From the NCBI RefSeq assembly GCF_001936475.1, contig NZ_MSPQ01000005.1, positions 336,996 through 400,995 on the forward strand: DNA of 64,000 nt, written 5' to 3'. The position numbers were made by a program, and so were the translations under genes. This stretch comes from Algoriphagus marinus (GTDB taxonomy: Bacteria > Bacteroidota > Bacteroidia > Cytophagales > Cyclobacteriaceae). Below the pieces are notes generated by a model. That model was not told where the DNA came from, made no database searches, and saw only the letters and a program-made list of their open reading frames with translations. This document shows positions 1 to 8,481 of the stretch, in pieces; position 1 is the stretch's first letter, and the number at the start of each line of letters is the position of its first letter.

Positions 1-98
1 CTATTTTCATTTTGTATAAAAGCATCTCTATCCCGAAGCTTCAATTAAAAAAATCTAATTTTCAACTATCGGAAATTAGTAGGTTCAAATAACAAAAA

Positions 99-176
99 AT
101 GAGTTTGTTTTACAATTTACTGTCTACTTTTAAAGTGATTCTTAAAAAATATTCCACTTCTCGACTTAACCTATGA
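99..176 (+). CDS. Possible 25-aa upstream peptide overlapping the ATP-grasp gene
   Basis: A short open frame runs from an ATG at 99 to a TGA at 174-176. The stop overlaps the next start codon in an ATGA arrangement (ATG at 173), the usual geometry of translational coupling in this genome. The predicted peptide is basic and hydrophobic (starts MSLFYNLL, ends TSRLNL) and matches no family I know. It could be a leader peptide that helps ribosomes reach the ATP-grasp start, or chance. Bases 1-98 hold nothing else I can identify. Confidence 0.2.
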   Translation: MSLFYNLLSTFKVILKKYSTSRLNL

Positions 177-1210
177 ACTGGTCAAGAATTAAAAATGCGC
201 TACTACGAGAAATAAGACGAAGTTCAAAAAAGCGTAACTGGTATCTAAAAGACATCAAGGTCTCCATACCTCAAGAAAGAAAAAAGATTTTAATTAAAAA
301 TGGGTTTTTCCCTAGTTCAGATTTGATCTTAGATTTTCAGAAATTTGGATTTAATTCTTTTTTAAATGATCGCGATTACGCTAAACTCTATCCAATAAAT
401 CACCCGTCAATTTCCACCTTAATTGACTACAAAAGTCATCTCCCAATTTTACTGGGAGATAAAAAAGAATGGCTCCCAGATTTTTTTGCTTTCTTTTCTC
501 AGGGAACTATCATTTTCCAAAAAGGGATTCCCAATAAATTATTGAATTTAGAATTATTCCTAAAGTCTGCCTTTGATACTTTCGGGGATCTTATAGTTAA
601 ACCAATTACCGAAGGTGGAGGGAGAGGGATTTTTTTGCTGACCAAAGAAAATTTTGACCAGGTTAAAAAAGATTTAACTAAAAAAGATTTTGTGGTAAAT
701 AATGTGTTGAAAAACAATCATTTTTTATCCGATATTTTCCCTGGGTGCTTGAATACTACCCGAGTCACTTTTTATAAAAATGAGTCAGGTCAAAATGAAG
801 TCCTCATGATTGCTCAAAAATTTGGGACTTCATTGTCCAACTCAGTTGATAATATTTCCGGAGGGGGAATGGCATGTAGTATCGATCCTAAATCTGGAGA
901 AATGTCTAAGGCTTACACTTTCTCGGGAGTACCTGGCTGGTACTCTGAACATATTTATTCAGGAAAGCAGATAGAAGGGATCAAATTCCCTGACTGGGAA
1001 AATTGCTACAAGCAAATTCAAGAAATTGTTAACCATTTTGATTTTTTAGAATTTGCAGGAATTGACCTCGCTTTCACTGATAAGGGGATAAAAGTTATTG
1101 AGATTAATTCTCAACCAGAAGCAAGACTAACTCAGGTCGGAGGTCCCATCCTTTTGAATTCAGGCTTTAATGAATTCATTAAGAAAAAAGGATATAAACC
1201 AAATCTATAA
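173..1210 (+). CDS. ATP-grasp ligase, sugar-transfer-associated type
   Basis: A 345-residue protein resembling the sugar-transfer-associated ATP-grasp family often found in capsule and exopolysaccharide loci. Visible ATP-grasp landmarks are the phosphate-loop-like run VKPITEGGGRGIFLL near residues 142-156, and the C-terminal Mg-ligand segment KVIEINSQPEAR near 305-316, preceded by GIDLAF. The central NTTRVTFY and VPGWYSE segments are typical of this subfamily. By family logic it should activate a carboxylate with ATP and join it to an amine or hydroxyl acceptor; the substrate cannot be read from the sequence. The next gene, a PLP enzyme, starts inside or just after its end, suggesting a shared pathway. 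It lies at the left edge, so the rest of the locus may be outside the window. Confidence 0.75.
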   Translation: MNWSRIKNALLREIRRSSKKRNWYLKDIKVSIPQERKKILIKNGFFPSSDLILDFQKFGFNSFLNDRDYAKLYPINHPSISTLIDYKSHLPILLGDKKEWLPDFFAFFSQGTIIFQKGIPNKLLNLELFLKSAFDTFGDLIVKPITEGGGRGIFLLTKENFDQVKKDLTKKDFVVNNVLKNNHFLSDIFPGCLNTTRVTFYKNESGQNEVLMIAQKFGTSLSNSVDNISGGGMACSIDPKSGEMSKAYTFSGVPGWYSEHIYSGKQIEGIKFPDWENCYKQIQEIVNHFDFLEFAGIDLAFTDKGIKVIEINSQPEARLTQVGGPILLNSGFNEFIKKKGYKPNL

Positions 1211-2123
1211 ATCAATGACAGAGGCTACTCCCCTTCAATATTCACACTATTTATCTTCATTGACTGAAACAGAGTTTTACCTCAAAAGAGAAGATCTTTT
1301 CCCAGAAGGTGGTGGAGGAAATAAGGCCCGAATGATCGCTTTAATCTTGAAAAAGGCTAAAGATCAAAACGCAAACTACATTGTCACTGCAGGTGGGCCT
1401 CATTCTAATTTCAATAGAGCTTTAGCTTTGATGTCAAAAAAAATGGGTTTCAAATTGCGAATCGTTCTCTATGATAACAATCCCCATATCCATCAAGAAT
1501 CCTTAAACAAACGCATCTGTGATCAAACTGGAGCTGAATATTCATTTTGTAATTCTGATGAAGTATCAGAGAGAATTAAGGAGGAAATGACAAAACTCAA
1601 AAATGCCGGAGAGATCCCATTTTTTATCTATGGAGGGGGAAAATCCTATGAAGGCATAAAAGCCTATGCAGAAGTAGTTCAGGAAATAAACACGCAAATA
1701 GACCCGGAACTAATTGCAACTACTTTTGCCACTGGCACTACCTTTTCAGGGCTACTGGCAGGTGTTCAAATGTATTTACCGAGCACAGATTTATTAGGGT
1801 TAAGTATTGCTCGTACGAATGAGATCTCCGTACCAATAATAGCTCAAAATCTCTTGGAGTTTTTTGAGTCAAAAACTCCACCTGTTTCAAGTTTTCGAAT
1901 TAAAGATCAAATTTTGGATCAATACACATTTGGAGGATATGGAAAATCTAACCACGAGTTACGAAATTTCATTAGGGAAACAATGAAGAACACAGGTCTG
2001 ATTTTAGATGAAATCTATGTCGGAAAAGCACTTTTTGGTCTAACAGAATACCTAAAGAATAACACGAAATACAAAAATAAAAAAGTGGTTTTCTTACTAA
2101 CTGGAGGAATATTTAATTTCTAG
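1170..2123 (+). CDS. PLP-dependent enzyme of the D-cysteine desulfhydrase / ACC deaminase family
   Basis: About 300 residues in the fold-type II PLP family. The Schiff-base lysine lies in GGGGNKAR; the substrate-carboxylate loop reads AGGPHSNFNRA where D-cysteine desulfhydrases usually have GAIQSNHAR; the PLP-phosphate loop reads FATGTTFSGLLAG; and the protein ends LLTGGIFNF, matching the usual HTGG close. Fold and cofactor are therefore clear, but the altered active-site loop makes the substrate uncertain: a desulfhydrase, deaminase or synthase are all possible. Two starts are plausible: ATG 1170, overlapping the ATP-grasp gene by 41 nt and adding an INQIYKSM helix, or ATG 1215, four bases after its stop. 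I prefer 1170 because that N-terminal helix looks protein-like. The pair is probably co-transcribed. Confidence 0.75.
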   Translation: MNSLRKKDINQIYKSMTEATPLQYSHYLSSLTETEFYLKREDLFPEGGGGNKARMIALILKKAKDQNANYIVTAGGPHSNFNRALALMSKKMGFKLRIVLYDNNPHIHQESLNKRICDQTGAEYSFCNSDEVSERIKEEMTKLKNAGEIPFFIYGGGKSYEGIKAYAEVVQEINTQIDPELIATTFATGTTFSGLLAGVQMYLPSTDLLGLSIARTNEISVPIIAQNLLEFFESKTPPVSSFRIKDQILDQYTFGGYGKSNHELRNFIRETMKNTGLILDEIYVGKALFGLTEYLKNNTKYKNKKVVFLLTGGIFNF

Positions 2124-2245
2124 CTATTGTCGAGAAAAGAAGATCCGTCTATTCGATTTTAGAGGAAAATTATCAATTCTATAATTCAATTTCGATCCTC
2201 GAATTTTTTATCCTATCTTAATAACTTGTTAAAAAAATTTATCTA

Positions 2246-3988
2246 ATGAGCTTTCAAATAAAAAATTCAGGAGAAGCTTATGACGTGATCATAGTGGGCT
2301 CCGGAGCTGGAGGGGGAATGGCCTCTAAGATCTTGTCCGAAGCAGGCCTTTCTGTGGCAGTTGTAGAAGCAGGTGGGGACTTTGATCCCGCTAAAGAGGA
2401 AGACCGAACTCAACTTCGTCCACCCTGGGAATCGATCAGAAGAGGTGCTGGTACTCGAATTCGCCCTTTTGGTGATTTTGATGCGGCAATCGGTGGTTGG
2501 GATATCGAAGGAGAACCCTATACCCGAAAAAATGGAACTCAGTTCGACTGGTTTAGATCTCGAATGGTCGGTGGCCGAACCAATCACTGGGGTAGAATCT
2601 CCCTTCGATTCGGACCAAATGATTTTAAGCGAGGAGGTATGGATGGCTTGGGAGATGATTGGCCAATTGGCTATGAAGATGTCAAGCCATATTATGATAA
2701 AGTAGATAAACTTATTGGAGTTTTTGGAACCAAAGAGGGTATCTACAATGAACCGGATGGTTTTTTCCTTCCTCCTCCAAAGCCTCGATTGCACGAACTT
2801 TTAATCAAAAAAGGAACGGATAAAGCCGCGATTCCGATGATCCCGTCACGATTATCAATGCTTACGCGACCGATTAATAATGAGCGGGGAGTTTGCTTTT
2901 TCTGTAATCAATGTAACCGAGCATGTCAGGCTTATGCAGATTTCTCTGCAGGAACATGTCTGGTTCATCCAGCTATGAAAAAAGGTAAAGTGGATCTTTA
3001 TACCCATAGCATGGTGCGTAAAGTGACTGCAGATGAAACTGGAAAGGCAACAGGAGTTTCTTTTGTAAGCAAAGTGGACATGAAGGAATACAAGCTCAAG
3101 TCCAGAGTAGTGGTACTAGGAGCTTCTGCTTGTGAATCCTCTCGAATTTTGATGAATTCAAAATCGAAAGCTTTTCCAGATGGAATCGGAGCAAGTTCCG
3201 GAACCCTTGGACGTTACTTACACGATTCAACAGGCGCTGACCGAATGGGGATCATGCCAGACTTGATCAATAGAGATCGATACAACGAAGATGGAGTAGG
3301 TGGAATGCACATGTACACGCCATGGTGGTTGGACAATAAAAAATTAGACTTTGCCCGGGGTTACCACATCGAGTATTGGGGTGGAATGGGTCAACCCTCT
3401 TATGGTTCTGGTATGGGTATGAATTCTATGCGGAAATATGTGATCGATGAGTTTGGGAAACCAAGTCCCAATGGCGGCTATGGAGAAGGTCTAAAAAAAG
3501 ACATTCGTGCGCTTTATGGCTCCACCTTGGGAATGTCCGGTAGAGGTGAAAGTATCCCTCGCTATGATAATTACTGCGAAATTGATCCAAATGTGGTAGA
3601 TAAATACGGAATTCCTGTACTTCGATTCAATTACAACTGGACGGATCAGGAGATTCTTCAAGCCAAACACATGCAGGATACTTTTGAAGAAATTCTGACG
3701 AATGCTGGAGCAACCTTATTAGGAACTAAGCCAGGTGCCGATACCAAATACGGACTTGCTGCTCCTGGAAGAATCATTCACGAAGTTGGTACCTCCAGAA
3801 TGGGAAATGATCCAAAGACTTCTGTATGTAATTCAAACTCACAAGTGCACGATTGTAAGAATGTATTCGTGGTCGATGCGGGAACATTTGTTTCCCAAGC
3901 AGATAAGAACCCTACTTGGACCATCTTGGCTTTGAGTTGGAGAACTTCAGATTTCATCATTGAGCAATTGAAACAAAAAAATATTTAA
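2246..3988 (+). CDS. GMC-family flavin oxidoreductase
   Basis: A 580-residue GMC (glucose-methanol-choline) oxidoreductase. The FAD dinucleotide motif IIVGSGAGGGMASKIL sits at residues 15-30, the acidic strand ending VVEAGG follows at 39-44, and VGGRTNHWGRISLRFG near 108-123 is the conserved FAD-contact loop. The C-terminal half carries HEVGTSRMG (His near 512) and NPTWTILALSWRTSDFI (Asn near 556), the catalytic His/Asn region. Residues 217-227 hold Cys-x2-Cys-x2-Cys-x3-Cys. It should oxidise an alcohol, probably a sugar or polyol. The lipoprotein gene 3 nt downstream resembles gluconate 2-dehydrogenase subunit 3, so the two likely form a periplasmic membrane-anchored dehydrogenase. No Sec signal is visible here; export could depend on the partner's Tat signal. 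Confidence 0.9.
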   Translation: MSFQIKNSGEAYDVIIVGSGAGGGMASKILSEAGLSVAVVEAGGDFDPAKEEDRTQLRPPWESIRRGAGTRIRPFGDFDAAIGGWDIEGEPYTRKNGTQFDWFRSRMVGGRTNHWGRISLRFGPNDFKRGGMDGLGDDWPIGYEDVKPYYDKVDKLIGVFGTKEGIYNEPDGFFLPPPKPRLHELLIKKGTDKAAIPMIPSRLSMLTRPINNERGVCFFCNQCNRACQAYADFSAGTCLVHPAMKKGKVDLYTHSMVRKVTADETGKATGVSFVSKVDMKEYKLKSRVVVLGASACESSRILMNSKSKAFPDGIGASSGTLGRYLHDSTGADRMGIMPDLINRDRYNEDGVGGMHMYTPWWLDNKKLDFARGYHIEYWGGMGQPSYGSGMGMNSMRKYVIDEFGKPSPNGGYGEGLKKDIRALYGSTLGMSGRGESIPRYDNYCEIDPNVVDKYGIPVLRFNYNWTDQEILQAKHMQDTFEEILTNAGATLLGTKPGADTKYGLAAPGRIIHEVGTSRMGNDPKTSVCNSNSQVHDCKNVFVVDAGTFVSQADKNPTWTILALSWRTSDFIIEQLKQKNI

Positions 3989-3991
3989 GCC

Positions 3992-4693
3992 ATGAACAGA
4001 AGAGAAAATCTAAAACTGCTATTCACTGGTTCAATCGGAACGGGGCTACTTTTAACTAACTGTACACCCGATGCACAAAAAATTCCACCTCCTCCCCCAG
4101 TAAGTGGCACCATTGGAGGTCGGACTGACGAGGAAGTACTTCGTGACCAGAAACTGATGGCGGAGCACTTTTTTACTGAAGAAGAAAAGAAAAAAATGAC
4201 TATCCTCGTAGATATCGTAATGCCAAAAGATGCTGAATCCCCAGCTGCCTCCGAAGTAGGGACAGTGGACTTCATCGACTTTATGATGATCGATCAGCCA
4301 TCCAATCAGACTCCGATGCGAGGTGGACTGATGTGGCTCGACTACGAAGCAGATGAGCGATTTGGAAAGACATTTCTAGAACTCAACCAAGATCAGATCA
4401 TGGAAATCATTGATGATGTGGCTTGGCCGGACACTGCAAAGCCTGAGTTTGAAGGCGGAGTAAAGTGGTTTAATCTCGTGCGGAATTTTGCTGCAACGGG
4501 CTTCTTCTCCACTGAAGCCGGATGGAAATACATGGACTATCAGGGAAACAAAGTTAATGTATGGGATGGCGTTCCAGCTGAAGTAATGCAAAAACACGGC
4601 GTTTCTCTCCCAGAGCAATACTTATCTCTCTACCTGAAACCCGAGGATCGGGGAAGGGTAGCGGAATGGGATGCCGACGGAAACTTGATCTAA
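3992..4693 (+). CDS. Gluconate 2-dehydrogenase subunit 3-like lipoprotein
   Basis: A 233-residue protein with an N-terminal twin-arginine-like run (NRRENLKLLFTGS) followed by a lipobox LLTNC near residue 24, so it is probably a Tat-exported lipoprotein. A Pro-rich linker (IPPPPPVSG) leads into a domain typical of gluconate 2-dehydrogenase subunit 3, with ILVDIVMPKD, VDFIDFMM and a late YMDYQGN region. In this family the small subunit accompanies a GMC oxidoreductase and helps its export or maturation. Here the GMC gene ends 3 nt upstream and a strong terminator follows 5 nt after the stop, so the two genes form a complete two-gene unit. The physiological substrate is unknown. Confidence 0.85.
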   Translation: MNRRENLKLLFTGSIGTGLLLTNCTPDAQKIPPPPPVSGTIGGRTDEEVLRDQKLMAEHFFTEEEKKKMTILVDIVMPKDAESPAASEVGTVDFIDFMMIDQPSNQTPMRGGLMWLDYEADERFGKTFLELNQDQIMEIIDDVAWPDTAKPEFEGGVKWFNLVRNFAATGFFSTEAGWKYMDYQGNKVNVWDGVPAEVMQKHGVSLPEQYLSLYLKPEDRGRVAEWDADGNLI

Positions 4694-4698
4694 TCAAC

Positions 4699-4734
4699 AA
4701 CCTTCGAGAGTTAAACCTCTCGAAGGTTTTTTTT
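4699..4734 (+). terminator. Intrinsic terminator after the GMC operon
   Basis: A perfect 12-bp stem (arms 4699-4710 and 4717-4728, sequence AACCTTCGAGAG and its complement) with a 6-nt loop is followed by a run of eight T. It starts 5 nt after the lipoprotein stop codon and isolates the GMC pair from the lipoprotein array. Confidence 0.9.
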
Positions 4735-4843
4735 GGCCTCATTTCCCTTAAATCCGAAAATACTTTTAGCCAAGTCTTTTTAAACTATTTTTTACTTTCA
4801 TATAATGATTTGACCTTTTATATTTAGGAAAACCAACTATCCC

Positions 4844-6037
4844 ATGAAAAAAATACTTTCCCCTGTTTTGCTTTTAGTAGCAAGTCTGTTTTCTTCCTGT
4901 GAAAAATCTGCTGAAAGTGATTTCGAAAGCACTCCAACTTCTTATTCTTTGGAACTATTGGATTCCTTGGATTTGGAGATTTTGGGAGATCCATTGATCG
5001 CTGATGTAAGTGCTGATGCCAGTAAGTTTCTGTTTTATGATTTCGCCAGCAGCGATATCATCACCACCGATAAAAAAGGTGAAATTCTCTCCCGATTTTC
5101 TAAAAAAGAAGATACGCCGGATGCCTATGGGTTTATGATGGAAGTTCCCGGATTTTTTAAATCAAATCAAATTGTGGTTATGGGAATGAAGGGCATCTTT
5201 CTTTATGATTTGGAGGGAAATATGATTCAAAAAATCGATCACCCTGAGTCCGTCGGAATAGCGGGTTTTATGACTTTTCCAGGAAAATCAACAGAATCCA
5301 CACAACTAGATGGGAAAGATTATCTGCTTTCCAAATCGGTGAGATCTCACGATAGCTTCCAAGGGGAAATGAAATTTTATACTTCGTTTAAGGCGTTGGA
5401 ACTCATCGATCCTGAGTCAAATACCATCAAAGAAATCGTCCCTTTTGAAGAAGGGAGTATGTTTTTGAATGGAACCGGTTACTATGAAAGTGACTATTCT
5501 CCAGCATTCGAGTCAAAAGACGGCAAACTTTACATCAGTTTGGGTGCTGAGCAAAAGCTCTATGTATATGACCTATCTCCTGAAGGAACTTTGCTTGATA
5601 CCATGGTAAGTTTTTCAATTCCCGGCTATGAACCATTGGAGCCAAAGGATTTTTCTGAGTTTTCCGAAGGATCAGTTACCCTAAATGGGAGTACGCCGGC
5701 AATTCGAAATATTCATTTGGTAGATGGGAAAATCTTAGCTCAATATTATCCAGGTATGGATCCTGAAAAATTGAAAGAGGCGGAAGCACTATGGGAACAA
5801 GGAAAAGCTGAAGAAGCGGGAGCACTTTATGAAAAACTGGAAGCCGAATTACCACAAGGGATCCTGATTTTTGACCAAAAGACTCTGAAACTGGAAGCTG
5901 ATATTCCATTTCCAAAAGGTGTAAACCGAGCAGGTTTTACTTCGGGAGGTGGCTATCTCTGGATGGAAAAAGCTGCAAACGAAGAAGAAGAGGAAGATTT
6001 TTTACGGATTTATAAAGTCAAACTGGTACAAAAATGA
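4844..6037 (+). CDS. Propeller-like lipoprotein, array member 1
   Basis: A 397-residue predicted lipoprotein: signal MKKILSPVLLLVASLFSSC with a lipobox cysteine at 19. The mature part is rich in short strands of the type DVSADASKFLFYD and KGIFLYDLEGNMIQKI, which suggests a six-bladed beta-propeller of the kind seen in Bacteroidetes lipoproteins such as DUF4221; I cannot confirm the exact family. A helical insert (about residues 305-335, rich in Glu, Ala and Lys) breaks the strand pattern. It is the most divergent of four tandem paralogues and overlaps the next gene by 4 nt (ATGA). It probably sits on the outer or inner membrane facing the periplasm. Function unknown. Confidence 0.75.
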   Translation: MKKILSPVLLLVASLFSSCEKSAESDFESTPTSYSLELLDSLDLEILGDPLIADVSADASKFLFYDFASSDIITTDKKGEILSRFSKKEDTPDAYGFMMEVPGFFKSNQIVVMGMKGIFLYDLEGNMIQKIDHPESVGIAGFMTFPGKSTESTQLDGKDYLLSKSVRSHDSFQGEMKFYTSFKALELIDPESNTIKEIVPFEEGSMFLNGTGYYESDYSPAFESKDGKLYISLGAEQKLYVYDLSPEGTLLDTMVSFSIPGYEPLEPKDFSEFSEGSVTLNGSTPAIRNIHLVDGKILAQYYPGMDPEKLKEAEALWEQGKAEEAGALYEKLEAELPQGILIFDQKTLKLEADIPFPKGVNRAGFTSGGGYLWMEKAANEEEEEDFLRIYKVKLVQK

Positions 6038-7170
6038 AAAACCAACTCTTACTATTAGTTGTACTTGCATTCATTCTATTTTCATGTGGCGAAGCAGATA
6101 AAAGTTCATTGGCAAAAGAAGATTCCAATGAATGGGAACTGGTGATTTTGGATTCGATTCAGGTGGATTATTTGGGTAAGATCTGGGATGCCAATTTCCA
6201 AGATGGCTTTGGTTATCTTAAAGATATAAGTAGTAATTCTTTAGTGAAATTTGATACTTTAGGCAAAGTAGTAGCACAAAAGACTTATCCCGAAGAGGGA
6301 CCTTTTGCGGTCTACTGGTTTTCAAGCACAGTTATTTCGGAGAAAGGAGAATTATACGCTTCTACCTACAGGGAAAAAATCCATCATTTTGACAAAGATC
6401 TGAATCTGATAGAAAGCTTTGAAATGCCCTTTATTTCAGAATCCCGCGGTGGGAGAAGGAATGCCAAGAATATTGCTTTTTGGAGGGATAAAATTTTACT
6501 TTGGTACCCAGGAAGGGATGGAATAAGCCCCTACATTCCGCATTTCTACCGAGACTATCCACTTTTGGAGCTTTTTGACCCTGAAACCCAAACGTCTGAT
6601 TCCCTTATCAGGACTCCTTCCAGCTCTAAGTTTTCCTCGGACTTCTTTTTTGATACCCCCACAGTTCAATTTTCTGTCAGTGGGGATCTTTTATATTTTG
6701 CTCTATCCAACGATCCAGTGATTCATATCTACTCCTTGGCCGATAGTGGTAAATTGTTAAAGAGTATTCCTTTTGAGCCTAGTGAGTTTCATATGATAGA
6801 GGGTCAAAAAGAACCAGTAGGCTATGTATCAGGTAATACCATGTATGAGGCTGAAGTAGAAGGCCTATTTTCATTTGATGATTCGTTTGTTGTCTATTAC
6901 AGCGGAGGTATTCCAGAAGACATTTTCTTGCAGTTTGAATTAAAAAAGCCTGAAAACTTCCCATTATATCCAAACTACAGAAAAAACTACTTGAAAATAT
7001 ACAGTCCCAAATCTGGCCTTTCCAATGAGGTGATCCTTCCAAAGTCAATTGATTTTATTCTTAACATCGAATCTCTCGAAAAGCCCTTCTATGCCCTAAG
7101 AAATGACGAATACCTCGGCGAGGAGCAAGATTATCTCACTTTTTACAAGCTTCAATTAATCCAAAAATGA
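6034..7170 (+). CDS. Propeller-like lipoprotein, array member 2
   Basis: A 378-residue lipoprotein with signal MKNQLLLLVVLAFILFSC (lipid-modified Cys at 18). The mature protein shares the family pattern: an early WELVILDSIQVDYLGKIW strand pair, repeated bIade-like strands, and a C-terminal YLTFYKLQLIQK that corresponds to LRIYKVKLVQK in member 1. The start overlaps the stop of member 1 (ATGA) and its own stop overlaps member 3 the same way, so the four genes are probably translated in series from one transcript. The first 25 nt are identical to members 3 and 4. No catalytic motif is visible; binding or sensing of an envelope ligand is only a guess. Confidence 0.75.
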   Translation: MKNQLLLLVVLAFILFSCGEADKSSLAKEDSNEWELVILDSIQVDYLGKIWDANFQDGFGYLKDISSNSLVKFDTLGKVVAQKTYPEEGPFAVYWFSSTVISEKGELYASTYREKIHHFDKDLNLIESFEMPFISESRGGRRNAKNIAFWRDKILLWYPGRDGISPYIPHFYRDYPLLELFDPETQTSDSLIRTPSSSKFSSDFFFDTPTVQFSVSGDLLYFALSNDPVIHIYSLADSGKLLKSIPFEPSEFHMIEGQKEPVGYVSGNTMYEAEVEGLFSFDDSFVVYYSGGIPEDIFLQFELKKPENFPLYPNYRKNYLKIYSPKSGLSNEVILPKSIDFILNIESLEKPFYALRNDEYLGEEQDYLTFYKLQLIQK

Positions 7171-7315
7171 AAAACCAACTCTTACTATTAGCTGCACTTG
7201 CAGCTACAATATTTTCCTGCCAAAGCAAGGAATCAGAAACTCCTACCACTCCCCTTTCGGAACAAAAACTGGAATTTGAAATCTACGATTCTTTGGTGGT
7301 GGATTATTTGGGGAA
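7154..7315 (+). repeat. Direct repeat copy A (5' end of array member 3)
   Basis: Bases 7154-7234 are identical to 8320-8400 (81 nt, offset 1166), including 13 nt upstream of the start codon; from 7235 to about 7315 only a handful of silent-looking substitutions separate the copies. This is much closer than the rest of the two genes. Confidence 0.85.
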
Positions 7316-8336
7316 TTTGGTTTTGATGGATATCAGTCCTAATGGAAACAAGTTTCTCTTGATTGATCAAAACACGGATACTATTTTGGTATCAAACTCA
7401 GAAGGCACGATTTTATTTAAGTACAAAAAGGAAGGTGAGGGTCCTGATAATTATTCAGGGAGCCGATGGGGGAATGCTAGGTTTTTGAACGAAAGTGACT
7501 ACTTATTACCCACCTTTTCCGGCTTTTTCCATTTCGAACTAGACGGTACACTTCTGAAAAAGTATCAGCTTGATTTTACGCCTCATGCAGTATTGACTAT
7601 TCCAAACAATGATAACTTTATACTGAAGGACAAAAAAATTTACTCCAATCTATCGGGCAGAGGAGTGGATGAATTTGGAACTAGTGGCCTTGATTATCAA
7701 AAAAAGGCCTTTCAGATGGAAATTTTAGATTTAGAAACAGGAAAATTTGCTTCAGCAATCAGGTTCCCAAAGTCATCAAAGTATAGCAGTACAGAAAAAT
7801 CATATTCTGATTTGGAATTTTATCGAAGCCTTACAAGTACGGAAGATAGCTTGTTTTTATCCTTTAGGAATGAACCGAAGATATTTGGATATTCTTTTTC
7901 AAATCTAAATATCGAACCATCATCCAAACCCATTCCTTTTCCAAATTTTATCCAAAAAGAACCGACTGATAAAAATCCTAAGGAAGGTTTTTCTTTAAAC
8001 GACCTATTTCTTGGAACCATCAATCAAATGATTTCAATCAGTGACCAGGTTTTTCTAATTGACTATTTACAAGGACTCACAAAAGATGAATTTGACGATG
8101 TCCTTTCCCGTGCTGGAGGGGATACAAAAAAAATCTTTGAGTTGGCTGAAGAAATTAATAAAGGAGGATGGGTTCTTTTTGATGGTAAAACTATCAGTCT
8201 TCCAATCCTCAAACCTGAACTACTTGGAAGTTTCAACAAATTTATCTCAAAAGAAGAAATATGGTTCTCGCTAAATTTTACGGAGTTCGAAAAGGATTAC
8301 TCGGTGATGTACAAGACAAAATTAATCCAAAAATGA
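7167..8336 (+). CDS. Propeller-like lipoprotein, array member 3
   Basis: A 389-residue lipoprotein with signal MKNQLLLLAALAATIFSC. It is the closest relative of member 4: the two share the N-terminal stretch through TPLSEQ, then LEFEIYDSLVVDYLGNL, and both end in a YKTKL/YKTRL close. Similarity falls off in the middle of the protein, where strands of the type FLLIDQNTDTILVSN give a propeller-like pattern. The 4-nt overlap with both neighbours indicates translational coupling. As with the others, the family assignment (DUF4221-like or another six-bladed propeller) is tentative and the role is unknown. Confidence 0.75.
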   Translation: MKNQLLLLAALAATIFSCQSKESETPTTPLSEQKLEFEIYDSLVVDYLGNLVLMDISPNGNKFLLIDQNTDTILVSNSEGTILFKYKKEGEGPDNYSGSRWGNARFLNESDYLLPTFSGFFHFELDGTLLKKYQLDFTPHAVLTIPNNDNFILKDKKIYSNLSGRGVDEFGTSGLDYQKKAFQMEILDLETGKFASAIRFPKSSKYSSTEKSYSDLEFYRSLTSTEDSLFLSFRNEPKIFGYSFSNLNIEPSSKPIPFPNFIQKEPTDKNPKEGFSLNDLFLGTINQMISISDQVFLIDYLQGLTKDEFDDVLSRAGGDTKKIFELAEEINKGGWVLFDGKTISLPILKPELLGSFNKFISKEEIWFSLNFTEFEKDYSVMYKTKLIQK

Positions 8337-8481
8337 AAAACCAACTCTTACTATTAGCTGCACTTGCAGCTACAATATTTTCCTGCCAAAGCAAGGAATC
8401 TGAAACTCCTACCACTCCCCTTTCGGAGCAAAATCTGGAATTTGAAATCTATGATTCCTTAGTGGTGGATTATTTGGGAAA
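8320..8481 (+). repeat. Direct repeat copy B (5' end of array member 4)
   Basis: The second copy of the repeat at 7154-7315. It spans the end of member 3 and the lipoprotein signal and first strands of member 4. The first 25 nt of the coding part are also shared with member 2 at 6034. Confidence 0.85.

Noticed and set aside
2267..2794. A 175-aa frame on the minus strand inside the GMC gene
   Set aside because: Antisense to a clearly conserved enzyme, no family features, and explained by codon composition.
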